From Primulina eburnea (Eukaryota > Streptophyta > Magnoliopsida > Lamiales > Gesneriaceae): 64,000 nt of DNA. Made by a program: the position numbers and the translations under genes. The stretch spans positions 30,803,913 through 30,867,912 of the forward strand of contig NC_133106.1 in the NCBI RefSeq assembly GCF_022965805.1. The letters run 5' to 3'. This document shows, piece by piece, positions 11,814-23,407 of the stretch; positions within the stretch are counted from its first letter, which is position 1; each line of letters begins with the position of its first letter. A model generated the notes under the pieces. It was given only the letters and a program-made list of their open reading frames with translations, had not been told where the DNA came from and ran no database searches.

Positions 11814-13234
11814 TAGTACTAAGATCCTTACTCGAATAGCTGAAATTCAATGCCAATTAAACAAAATAGCAATCTCCAAGGTAATCCCACATACCAATAA
11901 CAAATTACAAACTAAGCAAGCATTATCAACAGGATTAATTGTTTGTTCAATAAAATCTAGAATTAAATGCATCATCAATCAAATGTTAATCAATAACATA
12001 AACCTTAATCGCAATTCGAAATCACATAATGAAAAAGACAATTGGTTAGTCGAAAGCAAAGCCAATTCCATCATCTTCGTAAAATTCCAATGCCACAAAA
12101 AATTTGGATATTATATATAATTAAAAAAAAAAAGAAGAGCTATGAAGCAAATCTTTTTCAAATTATCAAAACAGATCCATTAATCATAAGGAAAAAACCC
12201 AGCTTCCTCATCATTGAAACACTAAAAACCAAATCTTTGAGATAAAATAAGATCAAATCAACTCCAAATCAGATCACACAACGAAACTGATAACAATAAA
12301 TCCTCTACAATACTGATGCGAGTCAACCCATCGATCATCATATCACAAAACCCAGAATTTTTAAAATGCAGTTATAGTTTTTTTTAAAAAAATTCACAGA
12401 TCCATTCAATTTAACGAATCAACACATAAAAAAATATGATCATTTTTTCAGGACCGAGTCTCGTACTCCAATGCCCACGATTTAAAAATAATGAACCCAG
12501 AAAGTATAATAAAAACAAAATCAAGAAATTTAGAAGAAAGATATAATGCGGGCAAATAATTCCATCTCCACCGAGCTTACCAGAAAAATAAAAAATGGAA
12601 GAGAAAGATCTTGAAGATTACGCAAGAAAAAGTTCCATGTACATGTAATAAATAGGCAGTAGAGATTGATACGGATGCGTGGTTCGATTCAGTTGCTTTG
12701 GATGAAATTATCTTTAAAAGATTTCGAAATTATTAAATCATTAAAGTAAATTTGTTTAGTTATAAGTTTATATTATTATTTTTTCAATCATATATTATAT
12801 GATAATTCTATTACACTATATACAAATAAATTATCGAAAATTGAATTAAATTTGAATATATCTAAACTTTTTTTAAAACTCTATGTGAAAACTCACATAT
12901 TTTCACAATAATATAATAGATTTATTTTCGGACTTTAAATATTTTTTCATCTTATTAAATAATAAAATTTTATGAATTTAATCTAACACAAACTTCCTCT
13001 TTTAACCGAAATTAAAACTTGCTACGTGAGGTTTTTTAATTTAAAAATGTAAAAAAAACCAAATAATCCAGATATCATCGTAAGGACATATTTTTTCTCA
13101 ATATCAGCGAAAAAAAAGGATAAAAAAAGTTATGACACCAAGTAAACCAGAAATAAGGTCTAAAAGCCGCATGGTAAAGAATTGTGTCCATCAATCTTCC
13201 GTGTAAATGAACATTATGCCCCGAAAACATCAAC
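11814..13234. other. spacer between the two UXS genes
   Basis: Contains the probable 5' leader of copy A (about 11814-12650) and the 3' region of copy B. A pyrimidine/purine-poor AT-rich stretch lies at 12750-13100. A leader intron is likely, since related genes often have one, but I cannot place it securely. No other gene seen. Confidence 0.45.
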
Positions 13235-15685
13235 CTAAGAAAGGCCAACACTTTCTTGAAATTGAAGCCTCTTGCGAAAATCCTCCTCCATCAGACGAAT
13301 GCCGTCGCACAACTTAATCTTCGGTTCCCAGCCCAACTCCTCCTTCGCCTTCCCTATATCCGGTTTCCGTTGGCGAGGATCATCAGGTGTGTTCTCCTTG
13401 GATATGATCCTCACTCGTGGATTGATCAGCTGCAGCACACAAACAAGTTAATTATACTAATTAAATATCACTTTCATAAAGATTTGCTGATCAGATGTAG
13501 CATTACTGCTACTAAGAGCATGCCATATGAAAAAGGTTTTTTGACATCTGAATGAGGCTTTCAAACAAATGTAGCCACAAGGACTTAGATTTCATGTTTA
13601 TTACCTCCTTCACGGTCTCAGCAAGCTCGAGCATCGTGAATTCACCTGCCGATCACATCGTCAGGGTCACGCAGTGGAGTGAAAGAGATGATAACAAGGC
13701 GGACTCATACAAAGTTGTCTGAAAATCAAGAAAATATGTCAACCTGGATTGCCAATGTTAATCGGACCGGTGTTGTCTCCTTCCATGAGTCGCATAAGAC
13801 CATCAACCTTCAAGAAAGAATTCCATAATCAGCTCGTAACAAACATGAAAAATAAGACGCTACTCTAGTTCTCTTATACCATATCAGAAACATAACAAAA
13901 GCTCCTCGTTTGAGTTCCAGGCAACTGAACTGTCAGATCTTCGTCACTGCGAGTTCATAAAAAGCAACAGAAGAAAATATTATCCTCATACAGAACAGGG
14001 TGATGGATGGTGTTTAGGACCAAGATCTGTCTTCTTTTTTTTCTTTTTTTTTTTTTGGCGAGAGATGAGTACCGTATTGCTTGAGCTATGAAGTTACTCA
14101 CAACTCGACCATCATCGATATTCATCCGAGGTCCATAGGTGTTGAAGATCCTTGCAATCCGTATTTCTGTAGACCAGATCATTATTTCATACAAGTTCGG
14201 AGTGTATGTATTGTATGCATATGCCCTGTTGCCTTAATCTGTCATGTAAGAGTGAATCTGTTACCGATTCCATGCTGCCTATGATAATCAAACATCAAGG
14301 TTTCAGCTACTCTTTTTCCCTCGTCATAACAACTCCGGACTCCTGCAATACATCTCTAAGAATCATGAAAAATAATAAAAAAAAAAATCCCTTTCAAGCA
14401 AGAAAAAAGCTCGAAATGTAATAGTTGGTCCAGTTAACTGATACCTATAGGGTTCACATTGCCCCAGTAAGTCTCCATCTGAGGATGCTCGAGCGGATCT
14501 CCGTAGACCTCTGATGTTGATGTCAGCAAAATCCTAGATACATAGCACATGTTAGAAAATCGATAAATTTATCAAGAAACAAAATGGAAAACCAGTAGAA
14601 AAATTGAATGAGTTGAAGAACCTTGCTCCTACACGCTTGGCAAGTCCCAACATGTTCATCGTCCCAATAACGTTCGTTTTTATAGTCTGTTCATTATAGA
14701 GAAAGGAAAGAAAATCACCGCTTAAATATTTCATTTAGTCGATATTATCAATAAGAAAAACGAAATAACCAATAAAAGAAGAGTTTCATCTCAATGACAG
14801 GCCTTCACAGGATTGTGTTTGTAGAAAATTGGGGAAGCAGGACAAGCAAGATGGTATATCCGATCAACTTCAACAAATAACGGCTCGGTGACATCTGCAG
14901 TTAGAAAGATTTGCTAATCGAAAACCCAGATTGAGGTAAGCAACGCATTATACATGTGAAACAAATCCGCCGTTGTTCCAACATATGAACCAACATTAGC
15001 AAAGAATACTAACCATGCCGAATAAGCTCAAATCGTGGATGACCAATCCAATGCCTCAGATTGTCCTTCGAGCCCGTAAAGTAGTTGTCCACAACGACCA
15101 CCTAAAAAAGAACAAATACGAAAATCATCAAACCTGTGTTATAAACACAGGCTCTGACTGCTGGTACTGGAACAAGTTGTAAACATGCAATACCAGATAC
15201 CTCGTTTTTCTCATTTTCCATCAGCTTATCGACCAAGTGAGAGCCAATGAATCCAGCGCCACCAGTGACTAAAATTCTCATGTTTGCCTGATATCAAGAT
15301 TCATGTACCAGGTATTGATCTAGTGACTTGAAACAAAACATTAACAGAAGAAAATAATGTCTTTTAAGCTCGCCAATTCCGGGAGATCTTGAACGACACC
15401 CTGCCCATTAGGCATTACCGGTTTGAAAGACATGGTAAAGCAAGAAAATCCTAATACTACACTAAAACTTGATCGATGTACACATTTCCTTCATAGATTT
15501 TCGTGGAATTTTGTTCAAGGCATGTGTTAAAGGTGTTTCTTCCAAATCAAATATAAGTAAAAATCATGCTGTTTTAACAAGCATAATTGTTGAACCTTAA
15601 AGAATTTTGCTCTCCTCAGTGGTGAAGGCTCCGGTGGTGGCTTCTTCGTAACATGGTTTACTCCATTCTCCGCACCATCGGCCAT
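13235..15685 (-). CDS. UXS: UDP-glucuronate decarboxylase (UDP-xylose synthase), copy B
   Basis: Tandem paralogue of copy A with the same reaction and the same 12-exon plan: 15685-15596, 15287-15201, 15101-15014, 14894-14803, 14686-14622, 14533-14445, 14342-14265, 14166-14073, 13946-13880, 13807-13744, 13645-13605, 13429-13235, giving 349 residues. Exons 1-11 have exactly the lengths of copy A; only the last differs. GGAGFIGSH, Tyr176/Lys180 in SCYDEGK and the C-terminal [12 protein letters not shown] are all kept. The tail is diverged and longer (ends QFQESVGLS), and KLREGIP of copy A reads KLCDGIR here. Eleven coding-gene introns include one odd case: the donor after exon 4 is GC (aag/gcctgt at 14803/14802), not GT. 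The start chosen gives a 30-residue first exon as in copy A; an in-frame upstream Met would add 23 residues. No membrane anchor, so cytosolic class. Confidence 0.92.
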
Positions 15686-17587
15686 TTCCGCGATCTGGTT
15701 TTTAGCTTCTGAGTTCTGTGTTAATATGTCAAAATAAGCATAAAACGCACACACAAAAGTTCAGGATGAATTATAACATAGAAAGTTCAATAGGATTACC
15801 CCACCCAAATCTTCCAAGCCTGACAGAATAATTTGTCAAAACATGTTGATCAAAGATTACGAAAAATTAACTTCTTTTAAGTAACAAACATCAACTTCTT
15901 TATATGATTCCAATGTAACAGATTTTTCTTTTCAAACTCATGAATTCGGACCAGTATGGGTTCGGAAACCGCTGGCCGCTGCTATTCACCAACTACCAGG
16001 GAACCTTTCTTCCATCTTTGGCCGGGGACAAAGAGAAGGAGGTCATCGTTAAGGTTCCCAGAGAGGGGCGTAGGAAAAGAGGGTTCAAAATCAAATCTTC
16101 ACGGCAAATGGAGAGAGAGTTTTACTCTAATCCATATGCGAAGTTAATAAATTAAAAATCACTCTTTCAACAATCACAGAAGAGAAAATAAATATAGAAT
16201 TCCATACAGAATCATCAAACGAGGCACAGAAACAGATCTCAAACCCAAAACAAGAGACGAAATCTCTCACAAACATAACAATGATCAAACTGTTACTTAT
16301 CTTTCAATCCACGCAAATCTTTCTTATTAACAGATACTTGTTTTTCAAGAATTCCCCGTTCAGAAATCATGATAATATACATTAAATAAACGCGAAACTA
16401 AAAGGATTACAAGTACTTGTCCAAGTATATTCTAGAATCAAATCCCACCTTCAAGATTTATAGAACTAAACAAATATGAAAGTGAAGAGGAAATATAACT
16501 TGATCAAACAATAATAAAAATAATGCTTAAAACATTGTTAGGACACAGAAAATCGTGAAGATTACTCAAAAGACAAGAGGACATGGAGATTTTGATGTTT
16601 CATCGTACCTTAAAGTTATGTCCGCGCAAAATCCTGGGACAGTTGGAGTTGTGGCAGAGACTTGAATACTAGTACGCCTTATTTATAACAAAAAATAATG
16701 ATATATTTAATAATATTACACCGATTTTTTAGGACAAAAAAAATCGAATTTGATATATGATCACGGAGTATCTTAATTATTGCCCTTTTATACAGTTACA
16801 CGTAAATTTGAAGATCCAAGTTAAGCCGTACGGGTTTTTTTTTGCCCCAGATATCATTATAAATAAAATATAATATATTGAAATTTTAAATTTAATGATG
16901 TTTAGAGTCCTGGATGTGCATTAATTATGTATAATTGTAATTTTATAATTTTTAGTCTAATTATTTTGTTTAAACAGTTAATGAGATCCTACAATTGGAT
17001 CTAATATCTCTACTATAAGTCTAAGAGCAGGTCTAACATATTTTTATTCATTAGATGATTATTCATGCTCATATTAACAATAAAAGTAATATTTTTTTGC
17101 ATACAACATAATTTTTTTTATTTCATGAGTGACTCAAGTAGAAGATTTATCTCACAAAATTGACTCATGAGACCGTCTCACGTGAGTTTTTATATGAGGT
17201 TAGTGGTTCAATGGTAATTATTAATCTGAACTAGGGTTCGGGTCCATGCATGGTGTGTTTTTGAAATCGTGTTTTGTTTTTCGTTTTTTTAGTTTTATCG
17301 TGTTCTTTTATATATAATTTCATCAATTTTTATAATTAGTTTGTGGGATAAGGATAATTGTGCAATTTAGATAAAATAAAGATAGGTTGAACATGTTTAA
17401 AATTAACATGGCAATATGATAATTTCAAAATTGGTCATACTAGGGACCAATTTTGTGTATATTATCTCTCAAATTTAAGAGAAAATGATTTTTTAGTACC
17501 TTGTTCAATTTTAAATTTTGTAATATTAATTAGTCAAAATTTGGTTTTGATTCACTAAATTTTAATTTTTTGACTATTTTAGTATAA
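15686..17587. other. upstream region of UXS copy B, no second gene supported
   Basis: Holds the probable promoter and leader of UXS copy B up to roughly 16650. The segment 15940-16155 is more GC-rich and open in two forward frames (MNSDQYGFGNRW... and MGSETAGRCYSP...), but neither has a domain I know; part of a 5' leader exon on the minus strand is equally possible. A gagac/gtctc-type MITE remnant lies at 17125-17200. Confidence 0.4.
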
Positions 17588-18203
17588 CTAGGAAAAGACA
17601 CGTGCGTTGCACGTGGAAACACACTTCTATTATTGATAAATGGTGTTAAAGAAATGAGTTAAGAAGATATTATAAGTTTGCATATAATTAATAATTTTCA
17701 TCTATTTTATTTAGTCAAACACTAAAATTAAATGTACGTAATATAATTTATACAACATGTATTATAAAGTGAAAATCTTATTTGTTAAAAAAATGTTATA
17801 TATTTCAAACATAAATGAATTTATAATTGTTGCAAAATATATTAGTAATCAATCAAAAAGTATAACATAGAATTGATGTCATAACAAAAGTATTAAAATA
17901 AATATGAGATAAAGAAAAAATATAATCTATAGTGTTGATCACATTATTTTATCACATTATTTTACCATTATTTATTTAATTCAAGAAAAATAAAAATATA
18001 ACGTAGATAATGCATTCTAAAACTTAAATCAAATAATTGTGTCAACCTTTTCTTCTTTTATATTTTGGAATTTTCTATCTTTCACAAGTTTTTCCTTTTT
18101 CATTCGCCCTTTCTTCTTCATGAAAGAAGCAATATTATCATCATCTTCAATAACTATTCTTGTGGTCTTATCGTCATCAATCATTTGCATTTTCATATCT
18201 TTA

Positions 18204-20597
18204 TTCTTTAATGATTCTTTTCTTGGACGATCTCTCTTTTTTCTGTATTTTTTTATGCTGAAAATCTTTCCTTGTAGGAGAAGCTATAATTTCATCATCC
18301 TTAATCTCCATATTTGTATTGTCGTGATCTTCTATTATTTGTATGCCAATATCATTAATGATATTTGTTGGAGATCCTCTTTTCTTTTTAATATCTTCTT
18401 TTTCGAAATCTACAGATCTCTTTTTGCTTGCAACATTTTTGTTGTTGAAATTTGTGCTTGGATTTTGAATGCCTTCAATTACAAATGCTAATGTTCCGTC
18501 TTTTATTTCAACCGACTTGTCCATTTTGAGAAGAAATGTATATTCTTCTCTATTTGGTGTCTCTAAAAGCTTTTAGTATATTGAAGTGTTGTCATCCTAT
18601 AGAAAAAGAATATTTTTATTAGTAAATGGTAATTACATATATTCTTTGGAAAAAAAATCATTATTTGTATACCTTAGTGATGGAATCGATATAATCTTCA
18701 ACGCTGCAGCCAATAAAAACATTTGCGACATTTCCGAACAATGTAACACTTGCAGTGGCAGTGCCATCATTTACGCTCATCGTTATTCTATATCTACAAT
18801 AACAATTTAATGTAAGGCATTATTATCAACTCAGGTAAACTTATAAATATAATGTTTAAATGTAATTTTACCTTGACACAATACTGATATTGAACTCTAT
18901 GCAATTATTACAGCTCCGGATTTTCATTGTTTCGTTGACTGATTTTGAGCAATTACTACATGCTTCGTACCATGGATTCGCCTTATTTTCTACCTCATAT
19001 ATGTATGCCTTGAAGCAATAGAATTTGTTCTGTATTTGTTAATAACTGAGATACATAACATCAAATTAAATATCGATTTATGATTCCCTATCTAATTTTT
19101 TTTTTATAAATGTCATTAATAAAATATTTGTTCCATTGAATAAATATTCAAAAAAATAATCGTGAAGTAATAAAAATAAATTGAATAATAAATGATACGT
19201 AACCTTTGGTAGAATATTAATCTGATCGAGAATTTACCTCAAAGTAATTTCTTCAGCATCTTTAATTTGATGTGTCATCCATAATTCTTCTAGACTTCTT
19301 TCTTTGAAGTTGTTACCTAACCGGTAGTAGAATGATTAACATAAAGATATTTACAAACTTGAATAGTAAAAAGAAATAATATCAATATTATAGTTTTGTT
19401 AAAAAAAAAATCGAAAATAATAATACCATATATTTATTGTTTCTTTTTCTATGCAAGATGGATTTGTGAACATTGTTGTTGTTGTTGTTGTTGTTGTTTA
19501 TTTGAACTGAAACTTTCCTATTATCAGTTATAAGGAGAAGTAGTGAGTAATGCTAATGAATAATTTTTGTAAATATTGATTGTAAAATTTTTAAAAAATT
19601 TACCTTCAAATATATGTCTTTTCAAGTTACAGAAAGCTATAACCGGTTTATCCATCTCTATCTCTTGTAAAAATAGTCCTTCATTAATAGCAAAATCATC
19701 CCATAAAGTAATTGTTATAGTATCTAGCCTTTAAGAAGAGGGAAAAATAGTTAAAATCATTAAAAATATATTTATCCAATAATATATCGCAAATTTTAAT
19801 ACTAAAATAAGGCTTTGAAAAATATTAGTTTGCTTTTTATTTTTTATAAAGACATAAAGATAGAATAAATACTGACGAAAGATTTATAAGTACTATCTCT
19901 ATTCTATATCCGATGATGTTCATATCTTTTTTTGTGAAATTTATTAAGTTGCCGAACTTCCTTCAGAACACCAATTATATCTGCAAAATTTTTACAACAT
20001 TTGATAATTTCATTACATAAATCTAGAAAGTTTTTATTGGTCGCATAAATCGATACCTATATCTTCATTAGTATGTGATTCTCTGCTTGTATCATTAAAC
20101 ATTGTAAGTTCAGAAGTCACATTGGAACAAGTGAATTGAGTTTGTAGTTCGTCAATTGTCGTCTTCGTTTGGATAATCAATTCTATCCGTTTGTTGATAT
20201 TCGGATAGTTGTTGTTGACTTCTTGAATAATTGGATTGGAGATGATGTAAGTTTTGTTTATCTTCAACTGATCTTGAAAAAAATCTATTGTGTTCGAAAA
20301 CATTATTTCATGTATTTTTGTTCCCTTCAATGAAAACGGAATATGTTTATTTAATTATTATAACAACAATTTAAATATAGATGAATATGGATAAGAAGAA
20401 AGTACCTCTTCGTCCACAAAGATCAGTTTTCTTATAGGCTTCGAATTTGATTTGGCGGGTATTTGGCTTCCCTGTCGTACTACTTTAACCTTTATGGAAG
20501 CATTTTTTTGACTTGGTTGCAACGAGATGATAGGACATATGTGCAAGGTGTGTCCATTCGAACTATATGATTTTGTACTCTCTAATTGACATGACAC
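18204..20597 (-). pseudogene. RPA70-like single-stranded DNA-binding protein, broken
   Basis: Replication protein A large-subunit family. Pieces in order on the minus strand: first OB fold in 20597-20406 (ISLQPSQKNASIKVKVVR...KLIFVDEE) continued in 20324-20057 (GTKIHEIMFSN...YIISNPII); second OB fold in about 19995-19880 (DIIGVLKEV..., then TKKDMNIIGYRIEI) and 19737-19604 (TITLWDDFAINEG...PVIAFCNLKR); zinc-finger OB fold at 19000-18870 (PWYEACSNCSKSVN...RSCNNCIEF, four Cys as CxxC...CxxC) and 18800-18680 (YRITMSVNDGTATASVTLFG); then a lysine-rich tail at 18524-18204. Within the second OB fold the frame shifts near 19958 (gttcggcaac; one base too many between EV and the expected GNL), so the protein is interrupted. 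An exon near 19500 encodes nine Asn from a (AAC)n tract. Sits inside the Helitron-like element and is probably its cargo. Exon ends are approximate. Confidence 0.75.
19473..19498. repeat. (GTT)n microsatellite
   Basis: About nine GTT units; on the minus strand they fall in a putative exon of the RPA70-like pseudogene and encode polyasparagine. Confidence 0.9.
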
Positions 20598-21107
20598 AAA
20601 AAATTTTGAGAATGAAATATATTAAACAACAATAATTTAAATAAATAATAAGTATATTGGAAATAATAGAAATTGATAGATATTGGTCTACCACATTGTG
20701 ATTGAAATATAATATTTTTGCATGGTACACAAATCGAACGGGTTCTTAATTCAAAATGTTTGGAAAATGAAATAAATACAATTATTTAAAAGCAATGGAA
20801 CCTTGGGTTACAAAAGTCGATGCTTTGATTTCTCCATGTTTTTAGTTCAATTCATCGAGTATATTCAACACAAATACGTTTAATAGAACGCACGAAGATT
20901 AAAGATCAATACCTGTCAATTTTTTATTTAAGAAGTTTCAACTTTGAATGAATATCCAGCCTACCTCCAAATCCCCAGCCTTCTCCGAATTTCGAAACGC
21001 GGTTATGCAAACTTGTAGAGAAAATTTCTGTGTATTTTTGTTGAATACATTTGAAAGTATTACACTATATATATAATTATTAATATAATGATAGAGTCTT
21101 AATAGAA

Positions 21108-21225
21108 TCCTTCTTATCTTGTGTTAAATAAATCCTTCTTATCTTGTGTTAAATAAATCCTTCTTATCTAGAGTTCTTCTTATCTTGTGTTAAAAAGAAT
21201 CCATCTTATTTAGAGTTCTACCGAA
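21108..21225. repeat. short tandem repeat, about 25 bp unit
   Basis: The unit aatccttcttatcttgtgtt (plus aaata) occurs three times in good form and twice more with changes, ending with tcttatttagagttct. Lies just outside the proposed 5' end of the Helitron-like element. Confidence 0.8.
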
Positions 21226-21550
21226 ATAATAACTCAATTATTAAAGATAATATAATTTTATTTAAAATTACTTAATAAATTATTATAATCATGTTAAAAT
21301 AAGTTTATGTTTTTCATAACCTTTCATACTTATTTTAAAATATAATTATAATTGGAGCATGTGAAATTTTATTATTATACAAATTACCTATGTTGTCCAA
21401 CTTCAGTCGGTCATTTATTAAGTTTTAAGTAGATATATTATAGCTATGACGTATCAAATTTAATTTTTATTTTCAACAAATATGTTGATATTTGTGGGAA
21501 AAATTATTTTCATTTTATCTATGACCAAATAAAAAATATAATAATAATAA
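21226..21550. other. AT-rich spacer, no gene seen
   Basis: No supported coding sequence or clear repeat unit. Confidence 0.4.
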
Positions 21551-22970
21551 TAATCAAAGTATTTTGGCATTTTTTTTAAAAAAAAAATATGTTACCCTTG
21601 TTTTTTATTTTCAACAAATATGTAGATTTTCGTCGAAAAAAATATGCTCACTTTATCTATAATTAAATAAAAAATTTATAATAATAAAAATCAAAGTACT
21701 CATAGAAAAAAATATGTTCTCAAATTTGATGTTTATCCAACAAACACGTATTTTTACAATTTTGACCTTATCATAATAATTGATTTTACTAAAACATCAA
21801 AAATATGTTCTCAAATTTGATGTTTATCCAACAAACACGTATTTTTACAATTTTGACCTTATCATAATAATTGATTTTACTAAAACATCCTTACTAAATT
21901 ACTCAAGTGTGTACAAAACAAGGACAAAGTTGACAATACACAATGAAAAACTTTGACCCTGGTTCACACTTTTATAAATTTATTATTATTATTATTATTA
22001 TTATTATAATTATAATTATAATTATAATTATAATTATAATTATAATTATAATTATAATTATAATTATAATTATAATTTATAATAATAAAAATCAAAGTAC
22101 TCATAGAAAAAAATATGTTCTCAAATTTGATGTTTATCCAACAAACACGTATTTTTACAATTTTGACCTTATCATAATAATTGATTTTACTAAAACATCC
22201 TTACTAAATTACTCAAGTGTGTACAAAACAAGGACAAAGTTGACAATACACAATGAAATAATCAAAGTATTTTGGCATTTTTTTTAAAAAAAAAATATGT
22301 TACCCTTGTTTTTTATTTTCAACAAATATGTAGATTTTCGTCGAAAAAAATATGCTCACTTTATCTATAATTAAATAAAAAATTTATAATAATAAAAATC
22401 AAAGTACTCATAGAAAAAAATATGTTCTCAAATTTGATGTTTATCCAACAAACACGTATTTTTACAATTTTGACCTTATCATAATAATTGATTTTACTAA
22501 AACATCAAAAATATGTTCTCAAATTTGATGTTTATCCAACAAACACGTATTTTTACAATTTTGACCTTATCATAATAATTGATTTTACTAAAACATCCTT
22601 ACTAAATTACTCAAGTGTGTACAAAACAAGGACAAAGTTGACAATACACAATGAAAAACTTTGACCCTGGTTCACACTTTTATAAATTTATTATTATTAT
22701 TATTATAATTATAATTATAATTATAATTATAATTATAATTATAATTATAATTTATAATAATAAAAATCAAAGTACTCATAGAAAAAAATATGTTCTCAAA
22801 TTTGATGTTTATCCAACAAACACGTATTTTTACAATTTTGACCTTATCATAATAATTGATTTTACTAAAACATCCTTACTAAATTACTCAAGTGTGTACA
22901 AAACAAGGACAAAGTTGACAATACACAATGAAAAACTTTGACCCTGGTTCACACTTTTATAATATGTATA
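21551..22970. repeat. 708-bp tandem duplication with nested 90-bp repeats
   Basis: The sequence taatcaaagtattttggcat starts at 21551 and again at 22259, exactly 708 bp later, and the following text is nearly identical. Inside each unit a block of about 90 bp (atgttctcaaatttgatg...ttgattttactaaaacatc) is itself repeated; I count six copies in all (near 21715, 21805, 22113, 22421, 22513, 22789). A third partial unit begins near 22926. Each unit also has a tta/ttataa microsatellite (21979-22080 and 22688-22755) that differs in length between units. Reading frames with polyisoleucine (21943, 22651) are artefacts of this array. Confidence 0.9.
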
Positions 22971-23230
22971 GATTGTTGAGTTGTCATCTGAAAATTCAAA
23001 GATTTCTGATGTTACGTCTTTTTTTATATCATATAAGTATTTTCAGTGTTACAAAATCATTTATATAAAAATAACTAAAAATTAAAAATCAATGTACATA
23101 CCAAAACCAAACTTTGAAAGTTTAATGAACAAAAACCCAAAATTGAACAATTTATACATGTTATTGTACAAGGTTTGTGCAAATACAAATTAATATAAAT
23201 TTTATACATGTTTTTAATACAATGACAAAA
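22971..23230. other. AT-rich spacer, no gene seen
   Basis: No feature supported. Confidence 0.4.
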
Positions 23231-23407
23231 ATTTGTGTGAGATGGTCTCACATGTCGTATTTTGTGAGACGAATCTTTTATTTGGGTCATCCATAAAAAA
23301 ATATTACTTTTTATGCTAAAAGTAATATTTTTTATTGTGAATATCAGTAAGGTTGACTCGTCTCACAGATAAAGATTCATGGAACCATCTCATAAGATAC
23401 CTACTCT
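23231..23407. mobile_element. gagac/gtctc palindrome MITE, copy 2
   Basis: A relative of the complete copy at 25498-25679, starting atttgtgtgagatggtctca and ending catctcataagatacctactc. The interior (ttgtgagacgaatcttttatt, tattactttttatgctaaaa, ttgactcgtctcacagat) matches closely. No clean target duplication. Confidence 0.75.

Larger units (their letters stand above)
17588..21091 (-). mobile_element. Helitron-like element carrying an RPA70-like gene
   Basis: Read on the minus strand, the left edge has the classic Helitron 3' end: a perfect 7-bp stem with 3-nt loop (cacgtgc..gcacgtg, 17599-17615), seven bases, then CTAG at 17591-17588 followed by T. The interior carries an RPA70-like gene on the same strand, a cargo known from plant Helitrons. 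No RepHel helicase is visible, so the element is non-autonomous or truncated. The 5' end is less sure: a minus-strand A/TC boundary at 21091 fits the TC-start and A-T insertion rule but carries little information. If right, the element is about 3.5 kb. Confidence 0.6.

Noticed and set aside
15940..16155. Two overlapping forward frames upstream of UXS copy B
   Set aside because: Not like any protein I know and probably lie in the leader or promoter of the minus-strand gene.
21943..22941. Frames with polyisoleucine
   Set aside because: Translation of the tta/ttataa microsatellite in the 708-bp tandem repeat.
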